In this document: positions 10,287-20,099 of the stretch, piece after piece
How the letters are laid out: each line of letters begins with the position of its first letter
Position numbering within the stretch: position 1 is the first letter of the stretch
Assembly: GCA_015039365.1 (NCBI GenBank)
Contig: WION01000237.1
Coordinates: 18,421-82,420, forward strand
Direction of reading: 5' to 3'
From: Amanita rubescens
Taxonomy: Eukaryota; Basidiomycota; Agaricomycetes; Agaricales; Amanitaceae
DNA: 64,000 bases
Position numbers and translations under genes: made by a program
The notes under the pieces: generated by a model
Seen by the model: the letters and a program-made list of their open reading frames with translations, nothing else
What the model was told of the DNA's origin: nothing
Databases searched by the model: none

Positions 10287-11476
10287 TCACGAGAACGTTG
10301 TATAGCATCTTGTCGGTAATACTGTACACAGGAAAGAGTCAGCAGCCCACTCTGCAACAGCATATTTAACGTGACTAGCCACAGCTTTTTCCCTATTCGA
10401 GGTTTCCTCAAACACGCACATAATCAATCCACCCCCCAAATCAGTCTCGTGGCACAGCATCGAGCTGTTCAGAAAATTATTACCCGACTGGGGATTCAAC
10501 GGACAGTCCTTCGAATGCCGATCAAGTACATCTCTGCGAAAGTAGCCTCGCTGTAGGCAGTGTTCGCAGCCGTGTATGGCTCCAGACAGGTGACCTATCG
10601 CAGAAGAAATATGGCGGGCTAACGAATCCGCGTTCATGAGTCCGGATTGGCAGCCGGGCCATAAGCAAGCGATGGGAGGTGCTTTTTTTCGAAGGTCGAG
10701 GTGGTGAGCGCTTCGGAGGTGTTCGGAGACCGAACGACGGTCGGTGTTGATCAGTCGGCCGCAATTGCCACGCCAGCGGCAGTAGTCTTTTGGGGTGTTT
10801 TCTCCAGATGGGGGGTCGTGGACGTAGTGGTCGTCTGGTGAGGCTGCGTCGATTTGGATGACTGTGTTTCCTGGAGAACCGCCAGTGGTAGGCGACGCGT
10901 CGTGTGGCCGCGGTTGGACCTGGGGTTGAGACAACAACAATGGGCTAGAGGGTATCTCCGGTGATGGATCAACCCTACTAATTGTCGCTTTTGGTACTTG
11001 TGTTATCGAGTGGATCATGAAATGAACTCACTGGTGAATTTGAACGTCGTCTGGAATGGGCACGTCAACGACCACACTGCAGGCCCAACGAGGCAATATC
11101 GTTAGCGTAAGGCGGGCGAAAGAACCAACTTTATAGCCCGTACCCGTAGATCTCCGAGGCTGCAGGGGAAAATATTGGAGAGGCTGCCAAATCCTCGTTC
11201 GCTCCTGGATGGAGGAACGGCTCTGGAATTTGAGGACTTGGAACGCCCGTAGGTCTAGGTGAAGGAGGTTCAGAGACAACATCCATTAGCGTGGTATAGT
11301 CGCGAGTAACCAAGGCCAAGTCAACGTCGGCTTGGGCGTCTTCAATCCGAACTTGCAGGGGATGCTGTAGGCCGTAGGTAAGAAGGCTGTGAAAGCGTTG
11401 CTTAGCAATACGTTTTGACCGCCAAAGCAACTTACACATCGCATATATAGGCGTAATCCTCTGGCGTGAAAGACAT
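10287..11476 (-). CDS. C2H2 zinc-finger protein 2
   Basis: Four exons join in phase: 11476-11438 (starting MSFTPEDYAYICD), 11364-11144, 11076-11032 and 10977-10287. Introns are 73, 67 and 54 nt with GT-AG ends; the total is 996 nt, 331 residues. The N-terminal ~150 residues are acidic and proline/serine-rich. Three fingers follow: YCRWRGNCGRLINTDRRSVS with a downstream H-x4-H; CLWPGCQSGLMNADSLARH with a further H; and a C2HC-like CEHCLQRGYFRRDVLDRH ending in C. The first finger matches the first finger of the neighbouring gene at the YC-W, CG-LI, DR-SV and H positions, so the two are tandem paralogues. Likely a nuclear DNA-binding regulator. The start codon lies in a 13-codon first exon and is less certain than the rest. 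Confidence 0.75.
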
Positions 11477-12055
11477 CAGGAGAGGGCAAAGGTAAAGAGC
11501 GTCTTCTGGGATTAATAAGGAAGAAAATTGGGGTCCAAACTTTTCATCAAGTCGAGATAGGGCACAACAGCCTTCTCTCCAAGTATACGTTATGCGGCGT
11601 GCCGGGAGGAGAAATATGTAAATGGTGTCATGCTATCCTATCCGGGCACGAAGAAGCCCAAATCATCCCTTGTGGGATTGTGAAACTGGCCAATCACCCA
11701 GTCCAGGATTAGGGAGAGGAAAAAGAGAGAAAAAGTTTGTCCACTCGCGGGAGAAGGGGGTGGATCTGAGATTGATGTGGAATGTGGCTTTTTGCACCGA
11801 ACGGACGTTTTGGGACAAATAAAGGGGATGGGTGGCACAGGCGCGTGCTTGCCAGAGGCAGTTCGGCTCGGCTACAGTGGTTATGTTTGGAATTACTAGA
11901 TCGGCTGAGCTCGAATTGATGACATGATAGATTGGTGTGGCGCTAGGTTGATTAAACGCCCTTCGTCCAAGTAGTGAATTCAAGGGAGGGGAAAGCGTGT
12001 GCCTACCTTCACCTTTGTTCACTGGGATAAAAGAGATTCGATCCTAGAGGCCGCA
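11477..12055. other. Intergenic region, no gene recognised
   Basis: Upstream region of zinc-finger gene 2. A CCTACCTTCACCTTTG stretch near 12003 resembles one near 36648, next to a DnaJ fragment there, suggesting scattered copies of one sequence. No coding frame with motifs is visible. Confidence 0.35.
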
Positions 12056-12340
12056 TACGTTAGCTTTCCGTCGTCTCTGAATCGCCGGCGCAACAAAACG
12101 ACGCATATAAGGCCACCCGCGTGACTGTTGTTGGACATAAGTATCCCTCTCAAAGTATGATGAGCTCATCGTGGTGTATACGTACATGCGCAGCGCTTGC
12201 TCGACCGAGTCAACCTTAACTGTGGCAGTGTCCAATTCCGCCTCGGTCACGCCAGCGGTGTCACGGCCTCCCCGTCCCGGCCGAACCGAGCCTAATTCTG
12301 CTTACAACATCCTCCTTGAATTCCGTGCAGTCACGCCAGC
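12056..12340 (+). pseudogene. Degenerate copy of the DnaJ-gene 5' region
   Basis: This stretch resembles 17,890-18,170, the leader and first codons of the DnaJ gene. Shared blocks include the CGTCGTCTCTG segment, GCGCAGCGC-TTGC, CTTAACTGTGGC, CAATTCCGCCTCGGTCACGCC and CTTGAATTCCGT; many substitutions lie between them. It stops before the J-domain. It is one of four DnaJ-related pieces in the window (others at 18,056, 33,539 and 36,745). Confidence 0.6.
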
Positions 12341-12941
12341 CTCACCAGGTTCTTCGCTATGGGAATGAACCAGTTTCAGAGTTCTGGTTCTACGCGAAGG
12401 ATCCAAATACGGTGCCTGTTCCTCGAACGCGCATCCGTTGGATTAGACGACGGTGTCGTAATAAAGATATCCCAATCCATTTTTTCCTCCCATACCATCC
12501 CACTCAATATATGCTAGCTCGGCCGATACAGACCCACCTTTAGCATGGAGCCATCCGGGAAACTCATCTACACCCGCACACGAAGTCCTCTCCTTCAACT
12601 TCAAAATCCTCCAAGACGCACCAGCCCAACATCAGACGATACCTGCATCATCATGCTCTCAAAAATGTGAACGGAGTAGTACGAGTGTATGGGGGAAGCA
12701 GCGATGGCAACGACGGGATACGGGTGACCTTCTTTCGGTATGGCTTCGTCTCTGGTACACCGTCATATGGGGAAAGGGACGGGTTCGCTGAAATTGTTTG
12801 TAGTACTAGTACTTTACCCAACCTTTTTGCGTGAGAATGGTAGCGGCGGTCGAGTACGAGTTTGCGATAGGCAGTGGAAGGAGTGGCTAGACCGATGGGG
12901 TGGAAGAGAGTTGCCTTGGAGCGGCGGGAGAGTTGGGGAAA

Positions 12942-12946
12942 TGGGC
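12942..12946. repeat. Target-site duplication TGGGC, left copy
   Basis: TGGGC immediately precedes the left LTR and is repeated at 17,051-17,055 right after the right LTR. This defines a 5-bp target duplication and fixes the element ends. Confidence 0.9.
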
Positions 12947-13181
12947 TGTGAAGACTTAGCCTATCGAAGCTGTAAGCACGAAAGGTAATGTCTCCAACGG
13001 AGGATGAGAGAGAGAGAGAGAGAGATCACGCGTAGATATGCGTAGTCAAAGGGTTAGAGAAATCCTACGGTAACGAGTACAAGCTCGGCTTAAGTACTCT
13101 AGTATTCTAAATATATGTAGTCAAGGAGCCTGATAAGGCTCTTACGAGTTAATATCGGTGTTTGCGGCCTCATTCTTTACA
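12947..13181 (-). repeat. 3' LTR of the gag-protease element
   Basis: 235 bp, TGT...ACA, containing a (GA)n run, matching 16,816-17,050 throughout. Confidence 0.9.
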
Positions 13182-15681
13182 TTCGCCCTCCAAGGTTTGA
13201 ACCTGCAAACCTTCTTGCCGCAAGCAAACACGGTTTCTTCATCATAACATCTTGGTGGTGACCACTCCCATCGTCGGCATCACGGTTGTCATCCTCTCCA
13301 GGCGCGCGTGGTTCGTCGACGTCCGCGGGAAGTCTGGACTGCTCGGCGAGGGACCTCTTAGACCACTTATCCGTCTCGTCCTCGCACGTGTCCACAACCT
13401 CGATTAGCGTCTCCGCGCCACTACGAGTATGGTTTTGTCTTGTAAAGCATCCGCGTCCACGGGCAGGGCCGTTCGGCGAGTCATCCTGTGTGCCGCTTGC
13501 GTGCGGCTTTTGAGCCTCGGTAGGCTGGGTGCCATCTGATGGCTTTTGAGGGCCTTTTCGAATGAGTCTTTTGGTAAGCCTTGTCCTGTCACCACCGTGT
13601 AGTTGTTCGGCAAGTTCAACGCGCGTGCGTCTAGTGGTGGATGTAGCTAGGCAGCCGTGGGAGTAACCAATGTCGGGCCGGTCTATGGGTTTGCCAAATC
13701 CGGATGTGCCCGAGTCACCAATCTCGGTGCGTCGTCCCATCTCTCTTACGCCCTCCATAACGAGCTCTAACATGGAGAGGCCCATGTTAGGTTCCTTGTC
13801 AAAACGAGCCTCGTCCGCGAGCCTATCAGTCAACTTCTGTGAGTCATCCCTGACGCTCTCGGCTGCAGCGGAGCTAATAGAATCAATCTCGCCGCCGCAC
13901 ATTTCCAGGGCTTCTGTAGAACCAACTACCACACGCGTGGGATTTAGGCCCATGAGAACTTTGTGCTGGTATAAGAAGGGTGTCCCCAGGATCATGTCGT
14001 AACTGTCCAGGTTTATGACGTCGAAGCGTCGTTTCTCGTTTATCCCCTGATACTTGAAGTTCACAGTTACGGAACAGCTAATTTTCGAACGTGAACCGTG
14101 TACGGCCAGCTGAACGTTGGTCCGCCCAGCCGAAACCACGAGAGAAAGTTTCAGCTGGTCTACAACTGCGGTAGACATAAAATCAGCCATTGAGCCCGTG
14201 TCGAGCAAGGCATGTATGGGCTGGCCATTCATGTCGACAGTCAGAATGATAGGTTTCGGGATGACCCGACTAAAATCTTTCGAGCGGAGTGTGGTACGTT
14301 CTGTGGTACGTTCGACTGCGTCTGGCGTTTCTTCGGCTGTTTTCTCAACGTCCTTGCAGAACGTGAGTCGCAACTGCTCCTCGTTTTTGTCCGGTCTGTC
14401 GCCATTCTCGGGCATCTCAGACCCGCCCTCCATTTCTTCGGTAGGGAAGTGTACCATATTGAATTGCAAGTCCACTTCCCGGGCGTGGTTGTCTTTCGAT
14501 TGGATCGAACTAAGGTTAATTGCACCCGCATTGATAGTGGGAGCTTTGGCCTGACGACGTTTCGGGCAATTTCGGCTCTCGTGACCCACATCCTTGCACG
14601 AGAAACAGCGCTGTTCAGCGCGCAACCTATCCCGTTCCTCTTCAGACATTCGGGATCGAGCAGTCTTTCGGAAGTCACGTCTTTGTGAGTATTGGGTTTC
14701 CGTTCCAGTGTTAGGAGCTGACATATTCTCGGAGGGTTCGTCAGTTTCTAGGAGCTCTTCTTCATATGAGCCAGTACCCTCCGGTTGAACTGCTTCAGCT
14801 TCGTCCATCCGGTTTACAAAGCGGCCCCAACGGCGACCCGTAGTGCGGCCTTTCCACATGCGCTCTTCGCGCTTTTTAGTTTCAATAGCGTCTTCACGAC
14901 GCTGAGCATATTTCACAAGTTTTTCAAACCCGGTGCGTTCAGGATTCATACCCTTCTCGATTAGGTTCAGACGAAGATCCTGACGCATCCCCTTCCAGAA
15001 GATCTGCGTAACTTCACGATCGGTTACATCTGGGAAGCGGACGGCCATAGCTTCAAGTTCGCGGGCGTAGTCACGGACGGACATGGGACCCTGGACTGCG
15101 CTCATCATTCTTTCGCGCAGCTCCAGTTTGAAGTGGGAGGGAAAACAGTAGTCGAAGAGTCCTTCATAGACTAGTTGCCTATCCCATTTCTTTATGTCCC
15201 TTACTACGTGCTTCATCATGAATTGACTAGCTTTTCCGCTCGTCCATTTCACCATAAACTGGACCGACGTCCTAGGGCCAATCTCATACCAGTTGCAGTA
15301 GGTGTCGACCTCGAACGTCCATTGGTCGAATATGTCCAAGTCCGCCGTACCGTTATACTCAAACGGGTCTTTCATCTTAATGTTTTTCATACTCGTTTTC
15401 TTCGCCTTCTTATGATTACGTCCCTTCGGCGAAGCCTTGGACGACACGGAAGAGTCATCGCTTTCATTTTCGGAAGAGTCGGGGCCCGGCGGACTTGGTG
15501 GTCCGTGCCCATTTCCTTCGTCGGACTCCGAGTCACTCGAGGAAGGAGGTGGACTAGGGTCCGCTTTTTTAGTTGTAGCTCGGAACCAACCGCCGTCAGG
15601 CTTCTCCGAGTCGTCACGTCTGAAGTGCTCAGGCCTCTGATGGAACAGGGAGTTAGACTCCGAGGCTTTCTTTTTTTTCAA
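13177..15681 (-). CDS. Retrotransposon gag-protease polyprotein
   Basis: 834-codon frame ending inside the edge of the 3' LTR. Order of domains: an acidic/proline-rich N-terminus; a retrotransposon gag domain (about residues 110-270, with ADLDIFDQWTFEVDTYCNWY and later FWKGMRQDLR); a zinc knuckle CFSCKDVGHESRNC (CX2CX4HX4C) near residue 360; and a retropepsin-like aspartic protease with the active-site motif HALLDTGSMADF near residue 490. The last ~250 residues are low-complexity and charged and have no polymerase motifs. The frame opens without an ATG next to an A8 run and overlaps the end of the upstream frame by about 29 nt, so it is probably expressed by frameshifting from that frame, or the two were one gene separated by a homopolymer indel. 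Confidence 0.85.
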   Translation of the reverse strand: MKKKKASESNSLFHQRPEHFRRDDSEKPDGGWFRATTKKADPSPPPSSSDSESDEGNGHGPPSPPGPDSSENESDDSSVSSKASPKGRNHKKAKKTSMKNIKMKDPFEYNGTADLDIFDQWTFEVDTYCNWYEIGPRTSVQFMVKWTSGKASQFMMKHVVRDIKKWDRQLVYEGLFDYCFPSHFKLELRERMMSAVQGPMSVRDYARELEAMAVRFPDVTDREVTQIFWKGMRQDLRLNLIEKGMNPERTGFEKLVKYAQRREDAIETKKREERMWKGRTTGRRWGRFVNRMDEAEAVQPEGTGSYEEELLETDEPSENMSAPNTGTETQYSQRRDFRKTARSRMSEEERDRLRAEQRCFSCKDVGHESRNCPKRRQAKAPTINAGAINLSSIQSKDNHAREVDLQFNMVHFPTEEMEGGSEMPENGDRPDKNEEQLRLTFCKDVEKTAEETPDAVERTTERTTLRSKDFSRVIPKPIILTVDMNGQPIHALLDTGSMADFMSTAVVDQLKLSLVVSAGRTNVQLAVHGSRSKISCSVTVNFKYQGINEKRRFDVINLDSYDMILGTPFLYQHKVLMGLNPTRVVVGSTEALEMCGGEIDSISSAAAESVRDDSQKLTDRLADEARFDKEPNMGLSMLELVMEGVREMGRRTEIGDSGTSGFGKPIDRPDIGYSHGCLATSTTRRTRVELAEQLHGGDRTRLTKRLIRKGPQKPSDGTQPTEAQKPHASGTQDDSPNGPARGRGCFTRQNHTRSGAETLIEVVDTCEDETDKWSKRSLAEQSRLPADVDEPRAPGEDDNRDADDGSGHHQDVMMKKPCLLAARRFAGSNLGGRM

Positions 15682-16687
15682 GTTTTTTCAGTTTGGGCTT
15701 AAAGCCCGAGTAGCGCGGACCGGTCTCGAGGGGGTCAACATTCTTTCCTTTTCGTTCATAAATAGACCCGCCCTCCATTTCGGTAGTCAGCCTAGGAGAC
15801 GAGGCTCCCTTTTTTGTCTCTTCGTCTCCAAGCTCTAGTATGACAGCCATAACATGAATTGGTTCATATTCCATATCAGATATGTCTCGTAGTTTACTTA
15901 ATAATTCATCTACGAGGTCTTCGTCATCACTGGTATCAATTTCAGGTAAACGAGGAGGCTCGATGCTCGCCCGAGTGGGGAGGTATTCAACTTTGTAGTC
16001 GTCCTCACTCAGTTGGTTATCACGGGGTCCCAGTTGAGCCTCGTCGTCGCTCGACTCGTGTTGTTGTAGTCGGCTTAGGTTGGGGTGGAGGACGAGAGAC
16101 CCGCCCTCCATTTCGGCCCCAGATTTAGCCACGAGATTATCACTCAAGTGGGCTGATAACTCCTCGGGGACGAGCCCGCTGCTCGAGTCCCTAGCCGCGA
16201 GCTCACCGCTCAAGCGATACTTCTCGGGGACGAGCTCCCCGCTCGAGTCCCTAGTCGCGAGCTCACCGCTCAAGCGCCACTCCTCATCCACGAGCTCACC
16301 GCTCAAGTGGGAAATGTCCTCGGAGAATTCTCGTGTCGAATTCTCCAGCGCTGGTGTCGTGAGTTGAGACTCATTTGGGTTGTCAAGTTTTTCGACGATA
16401 CGCGTGACGTGGCAGTAAAAGTCGGCGATGTGTCGATTCAACGGGGAGTCGTGTACCGGCTCCCGTCGCGCCTGTCCAGCGGGCGTCTGTCTCGGATTTT
16501 CGGAATCGTCACCCCATTTATTACCTAGGTCATTAGTGGCAAAACCTACGTCGGATCGGGTCACGACGTTGTGTGTCTGGTATCGCGACTTGCGGTGACT
16601 GGATGCTGTCTCTAGTTCCTTGGCCAGGTTCCCGGGCATGGCGCAAAGGTCGCTGTCGACTGATTTTGTAGTTCTTCTCGTTGTCAT
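15653..16687 (-). CDS. Leader ORF of the gag-protease element
   Basis: 344-codon frame from an ATG 128 nt inside the 5' LTR. The product is strongly acidic, with internal repeats: LSGEL occurs several times (WRLSGELATRDSSGELVPEK and related), and EMEGGS occurs twice here and once more in the downstream gag frame. The shared EMEGGS motif argues that both frames once formed, or still form, one polyprotein. No enzymatic motif is seen. It ends LKKLEKKESLGV, at an A8 run where the downstream frame begins in the +1 register. Confidence 0.75.
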   Translation of the reverse strand: MTTRRTTKSVDSDLCAMPGNLAKELETASSHRKSRYQTHNVVTRSDVGFATNDLGNKWGDDSENPRQTPAGQARREPVHDSPLNRHIADFYCHVTRIVEKLDNPNESQLTTPALENSTREFSEDISHLSGELVDEEWRLSGELATRDSSGELVPEKYRLSGELAARDSSSGLVPEELSAHLSDNLVAKSGAEMEGGSLVLHPNLSRLQQHESSDDEAQLGPRDNQLSEDDYKVEYLPTRASIEPPRLPEIDTSDDEDLVDELLSKLRDISDMEYEPIHVMAVILELGDEETKKGASSPRLTTEMEGGSIYERKGKNVDPLETGPRYSGFKPKLKKLEKKESLGV

Positions 16688-16815
16688 TGTCGGTGAACGC
16701 AGAGAAAAAATTTTTTTTTTGATGTTGTTTGTGGTTGTTTGTAGGCGACGTCGGGGGTGATCAAGCCCTTTGGAAGCCTTGTAGGGTTTCTAAGATAGTG
16801 TTATACGCAAAAAAA

Positions 16816-17050
16816 TGTGAAGACTTAGCCTATCGAAGCTGTAAGCACGAAAGGTAATGTCTCCAACGGAGGATGAGAGAGAGAGAGAGAGAGATCACGC
16901 GTAGATATGCGTAGTCAAAGGGTTAGAGAAATCCTACGGTAACGAGTACAAGCTCGGCTTAAGTACTCTAGTATTCTAAATATATGTAGTCAAGGAGCCT
17001 GATAAGGCTCTTACGAGTTAATATCGGTGTTTGCGGCCTCATTCTTTACA
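16816..17050 (-). repeat. 5' LTR of the gag-protease element
   Basis: 235 bp and the same sequence as the 3' LTR; followed by the TGGGC duplication at 17,051-17,055. Because the element reads leftward, this LTR carries its promoter. Confidence 0.9.
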
Positions 17051-17275
17051 TGGGCGGTGGGGCGGAGGAGATAAGCCTGGGATGGGAAAAGTTGGGCGCA
17101 CAGAGCACTTCCCACAGTGGGGAGGAACCCACCTCAATCACATCTCTCTCATTCCAAACAAGGGTTCGTACAGCTATTGCTCACTGTCGTTCCCTTTCTG
17201 ACTTGTTGCTCTGCTATCAGATGGCCGAAATAGGTGGGTCTAAGCCTCGTGTTCATCTTGCGACTGTCTTTGATC

Positions 17276-17590
17276 ATGCCATGTTTAGACATCGCTCCAA
17301 TGTCCGGCTTCGATACAAGGCCTAGGGGCTTCACAATCACCAACAGAACTGAACGTACTGTATACCTGCAGATTCAGGATTCGCCTCCTGAATTTGAGGT
17401 AATTACGCCTCAGCAAACTTCAGAGCATCACGTGGACGTCAAGAGCTATCCTCTCCGTACCGAGCCTACGACCAATGCGTCTGTGTATTTGACCGTCGTC
17501 GTTGAATTAGTCACCCCTGTCAGCGTTCGTTTCAAGGTTGAGCCTGATGCTGTACGCGGCGAATTCACCGTGACTGCCAACTTCAAGTAA
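17276..17590 (+). CDS. Small beta-rich protein of unknown function
   Basis: 104-codon frame from the ATG at 17276; a second ATG at 17300 would give 96 residues. The product contains GFTITNRTERTVYLQIQD and ends in alternating hydrophobic residues (ASVYLTVVVELVTPVSV, then GEFTVTANFK), a pattern of beta strands. There is no signal peptide, membrane segment or recognisable family. The LTR element inserted about 225 bp upstream, so it may have displaced or supplied the promoter. Confidence 0.5.
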   Translation: MPCLDIAPMSGFDTRPRGFTITNRTERTVYLQIQDSPPEFEVITPQQTSEHHVDVKSYPLRTEPTTNASVYLTVVVELVTPVSVRFKVEPDAVRGEFTVTANFK

Positions 17591-18055
17591 TCGGTGAGCT
17601 TCATCTGGTTTGCTTTAAACTTGGCCCAATCTCCCACAGGATATATCAACTTTGCATCAACTTTGCATGTTTCTTCTGGATCCGCAGATCCGAATTCAAC
17701 TTCGGATTTTTTTTTTGTAGTTCTACTAGCGTGTACGCATCGTAGTCCGTTTGAATTGACTCTTGTTGGCCAACGGATTCTCTGACTTTGTAACGACCTA
17801 GTGTCTGTTTACTGTTCGATGGGAAGAAAAGGATTCGACTTTGAAGGGCGCGCAACTGGTTAAATTAACCCTCGTCCTGTCTTGACCTCCCTAGCTTTCC
17901 AACGTCGTCTCTGTATAGCTGCGACGACCAGCTTACTTTGTCCCGTCCCATGCAAGGCCCAACCGTAGTTTTCCACACGCACGGTACATGCGCAGCGCAT
18001 TTGCTTCAAAACCTTAACTGTGGCGGTGCCCAATTCCGCCTCGGTCACGCCAGCG
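17591..18055. other. Intergenic region and DnaJ leader
   Basis: It starts with the 3' region of the small gene, which has a T-rich tract near 17707. The segment from about 17,890 onward is the DnaJ upstream region that recurs in degenerate form at 12,056. Confidence 0.5.
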
Positions 18056-19725
18056 ATGTCACACAACGGCACGACCATGGACCCTCTACCCTCCCGACCA
18101 ATCGAGCCTCACCTCCCCACCCGCTGTCCAAATTCTACCTGCAACACCCACCTTGAATTCCGTATACCATCTCCACCACCACCACCACGCTTTCCTCTCA
18201 AAATCCGCTGCTTCGCTTGCAAAACCATCTTCACCTCTCCATTCAACCCTACCCAACCCGAACCTCCCCCTCGCCCTCGTTCATCCGAGTCCTCCTCCTC
18301 ACCTTCCACACCACTCAATGGCTATTCTACAAAACCACCATCATCATCATCCACACCCGCGCGTAAATCCCGAATGATCGGCACCCAAGAAAAACCCTTG
18401 GAAACCGAATACTACGACCTCCTAGGCCTAACCCCCACTTCCACCCAAGACGACATCAAACGCGCCTACCGCCGCCTCGCCATCAAACACCACCCAGACA
18501 AAAACCTTGACGACCCCACCGCCTCTGAACGATTCAAGAAAATCTCCATCGCTTACCAAACGTTATCGGATCCTGAACTCAGGAGGCGTTATAACGAGTT
18601 GGGAGCGAAAGCTGGGACGCCGGAGGGAGGGTATGTTGACCCTGAACAGGTGTTTAGTGCGTTGTTTGGTGGCGACAAGTTTGTGCCGATTATTGGGAGT
18701 ATTAGTTTGGCGAAGGAGATGAAGGCGGCGATGCAAGAGGCTGGGGGAGAAGATGATGATAATGAAGAGGATGCCAGTGCTGTTGCTGCGGGTGGAGGTG
18801 CGAAGTTGGACGTTAGCAAGCAGGCAGGGGAGAAGAATTCGAAACGAGATTCAAAGGTGTTGTCTCCGGAGGAAAGAGCGGCGCGGGATGAAAAGGCGAG
18901 AAAGAAGTCGGCGGAAAGGGCGGCGGTGAGAGAAGAACGGGTCTCGAAACTTTTTGAGAACCTTGAACGCAAAGTGGCTATATTCACGGAGATCGCTGCG
19001 GGTCCGAACGACAGGGATATGCTCAATGGTTATAAACAGATGTGCGAGCTAGAAGCCGAGTACGTCTGTCTTCCCGACTTATTTTCTGATTTTTTACACA
19101 ACGTCCAACCAGTGACCTCGTCCACGAATCGTATGGCTACGAACTTTTACAAACGATCGGTTTCGTCTACGCCTCCAAAGCCAAACACTTCCTCGCCACT
19201 CACCAAACCTTTTTCGGCGTCGGTGGATGGATACACAACGTCCAATCTAAATACCACGTATTTTCCGAAACCGTATCTACCCTTCGTTCCGCAATCGAAC
19301 TCAAAGCCGTGTTTGACCAACTCCAAGCGGCTGAAAAGGCAGGCGGACTTTCCCCAGAGGAGAGGAAGAAACTCGAAGAGCAAGCTGCGGAAAAGGGCGT
19401 TCAAGCCTTGTTCAAAGGGACCAAATTAGAAGTGGAGAGCGTGTTGAGGGAAGTTTGTGATAGGTTATTGGATGCTGGAGCGGGGAGGGATAAGGTATTG
19501 TTGAGAGCGATCGCGTTGCAGATTTTGGGGGAGGCGTATATGGCTGTCAAGAAGGATCCAGATGCGCCTGGGTTGGGTACGGGGTTGGGTGGGATGGCGC
19601 AGTCTGGACAGGGTCGGGCGCAAGGGTCGGCGGCGAGTTCGGCGCGCGGAAATGGGATGGGAGATGATAGTGAGTATGTCAAGGTAGAGACGAAGGCGAG
19701 TAGGGAGCGTTCGGGCCGGAGGTGA
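18056..19725 (+). CDS. DnaJ/Hsp40 co-chaperone, Caj1/Djp1 type
   Basis: Two exons (18056-19059 and 19113-19725) around a 53-nt GT-AG intron; 538 residues. The N-terminus has a zinc-ribbon-like pair, C-x4-C (CPNSTC) and C-x2-C (CFAC), then a proline/serine-rich linker. The J-domain starts at YYDLLGLTPTSTQDD and carries the HPD signature in AIKHHPDKNLDDPTASERFK (about residue 145). A mixed-charge stretch follows, then a DnaJ-X-type C-terminal domain (GYELLQTIGFVYASKAKHFL, later GWIHNVQSKYH). J-domain plus DnaJ-X is the architecture of yeast Caj1 and Djp1, class C Hsp40s that stimulate Hsp70; Djp1 helps deliver peroxisomal and mitochondrial proteins. This is the only intact copy here. Its 5' part recurs at 12,056, and longer broken copies lie at 33,539 and 36,745. 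Confidence 0.9.
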
Positions 19726-19846
19726 TGGATCCGATTCGAGATACCGTAGTACCTGATGATCATTGTAGATTAGAGTGCATTGTTTAATTTGGACTTGTGA
19801 GGTTTAGTATCGGGGTCCATAACGCGGCAGTTGGTGCCCTCGGGGT

Positions 19847-19997
19847 CCGTTCTGCAGGTTATCGGTTATCTCTCGCGCTCATCTACACGCCTTACACGCC
19901 TTTTGGCTACAAAACACCGTTATTCACCTCGGGGTCCGTTCTGCAGGTTATCTCTCGCGCTCATCTACACGCCATACACGCCTTTTGGCTACAAACC
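19847..19997 (+). repeat. ~80-bp direct duplication in the GTPase A upstream region
   Basis: Two tandem copies start CTCGGGGTCCGTTCTGCAGG and run through TCTCGCGCTCATCTACACGCC to TTTTGGCTACAAA. One copy is seen in front of GTPase B (inverted, near 33,365-33,425) and a diverged one in front of GTPase C (near 37,433-37,480). Confidence 0.7.
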
Positions 19998-20099
19998 ATC
20001 ATTATTCACCGATCTCTCGCCGCCCTACATCATTGTTGTATATCAAATTGTCCATCTTCCAGTGTATCATTTCTCCAGTGGCGATAAAAGCATCAAGCA

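Larger units (their letters stand above)
12947..17050 (-). mobile_element. Complete LTR element coding for gag and protease only
   Basis: The 4,104-bp element is bounded by two 235-bp LTRs (12,947-13,181 and 16,816-17,050) that begin TGT and end ACA and look identical on base-by-base reading. The flanking duplication is TGGGC. It is transcribed on the minus strand, so the right LTR is the 5' one. The interior holds a 344-codon frame and an 834-codon gag-protease frame; no reverse transcriptase, RNase H or integrase is present, so it must be mobilised in trans. A purine-rich GGAGGGCGAA lies against the 3' LTR, in the polypurine-tract position. A tRNA-matching primer site was not recognised. 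Identical LTRs imply recent insertion. The gag type fits Ty3/gypsy. Confidence 0.9.

Noticed and set aside
14117..14688. 145-158-codon frames on the strand opposite the gag-protease ORF
   Set aside because: They lie wholly opposite a recognised gag/zinc-knuckle/protease frame and have no motifs of their own.
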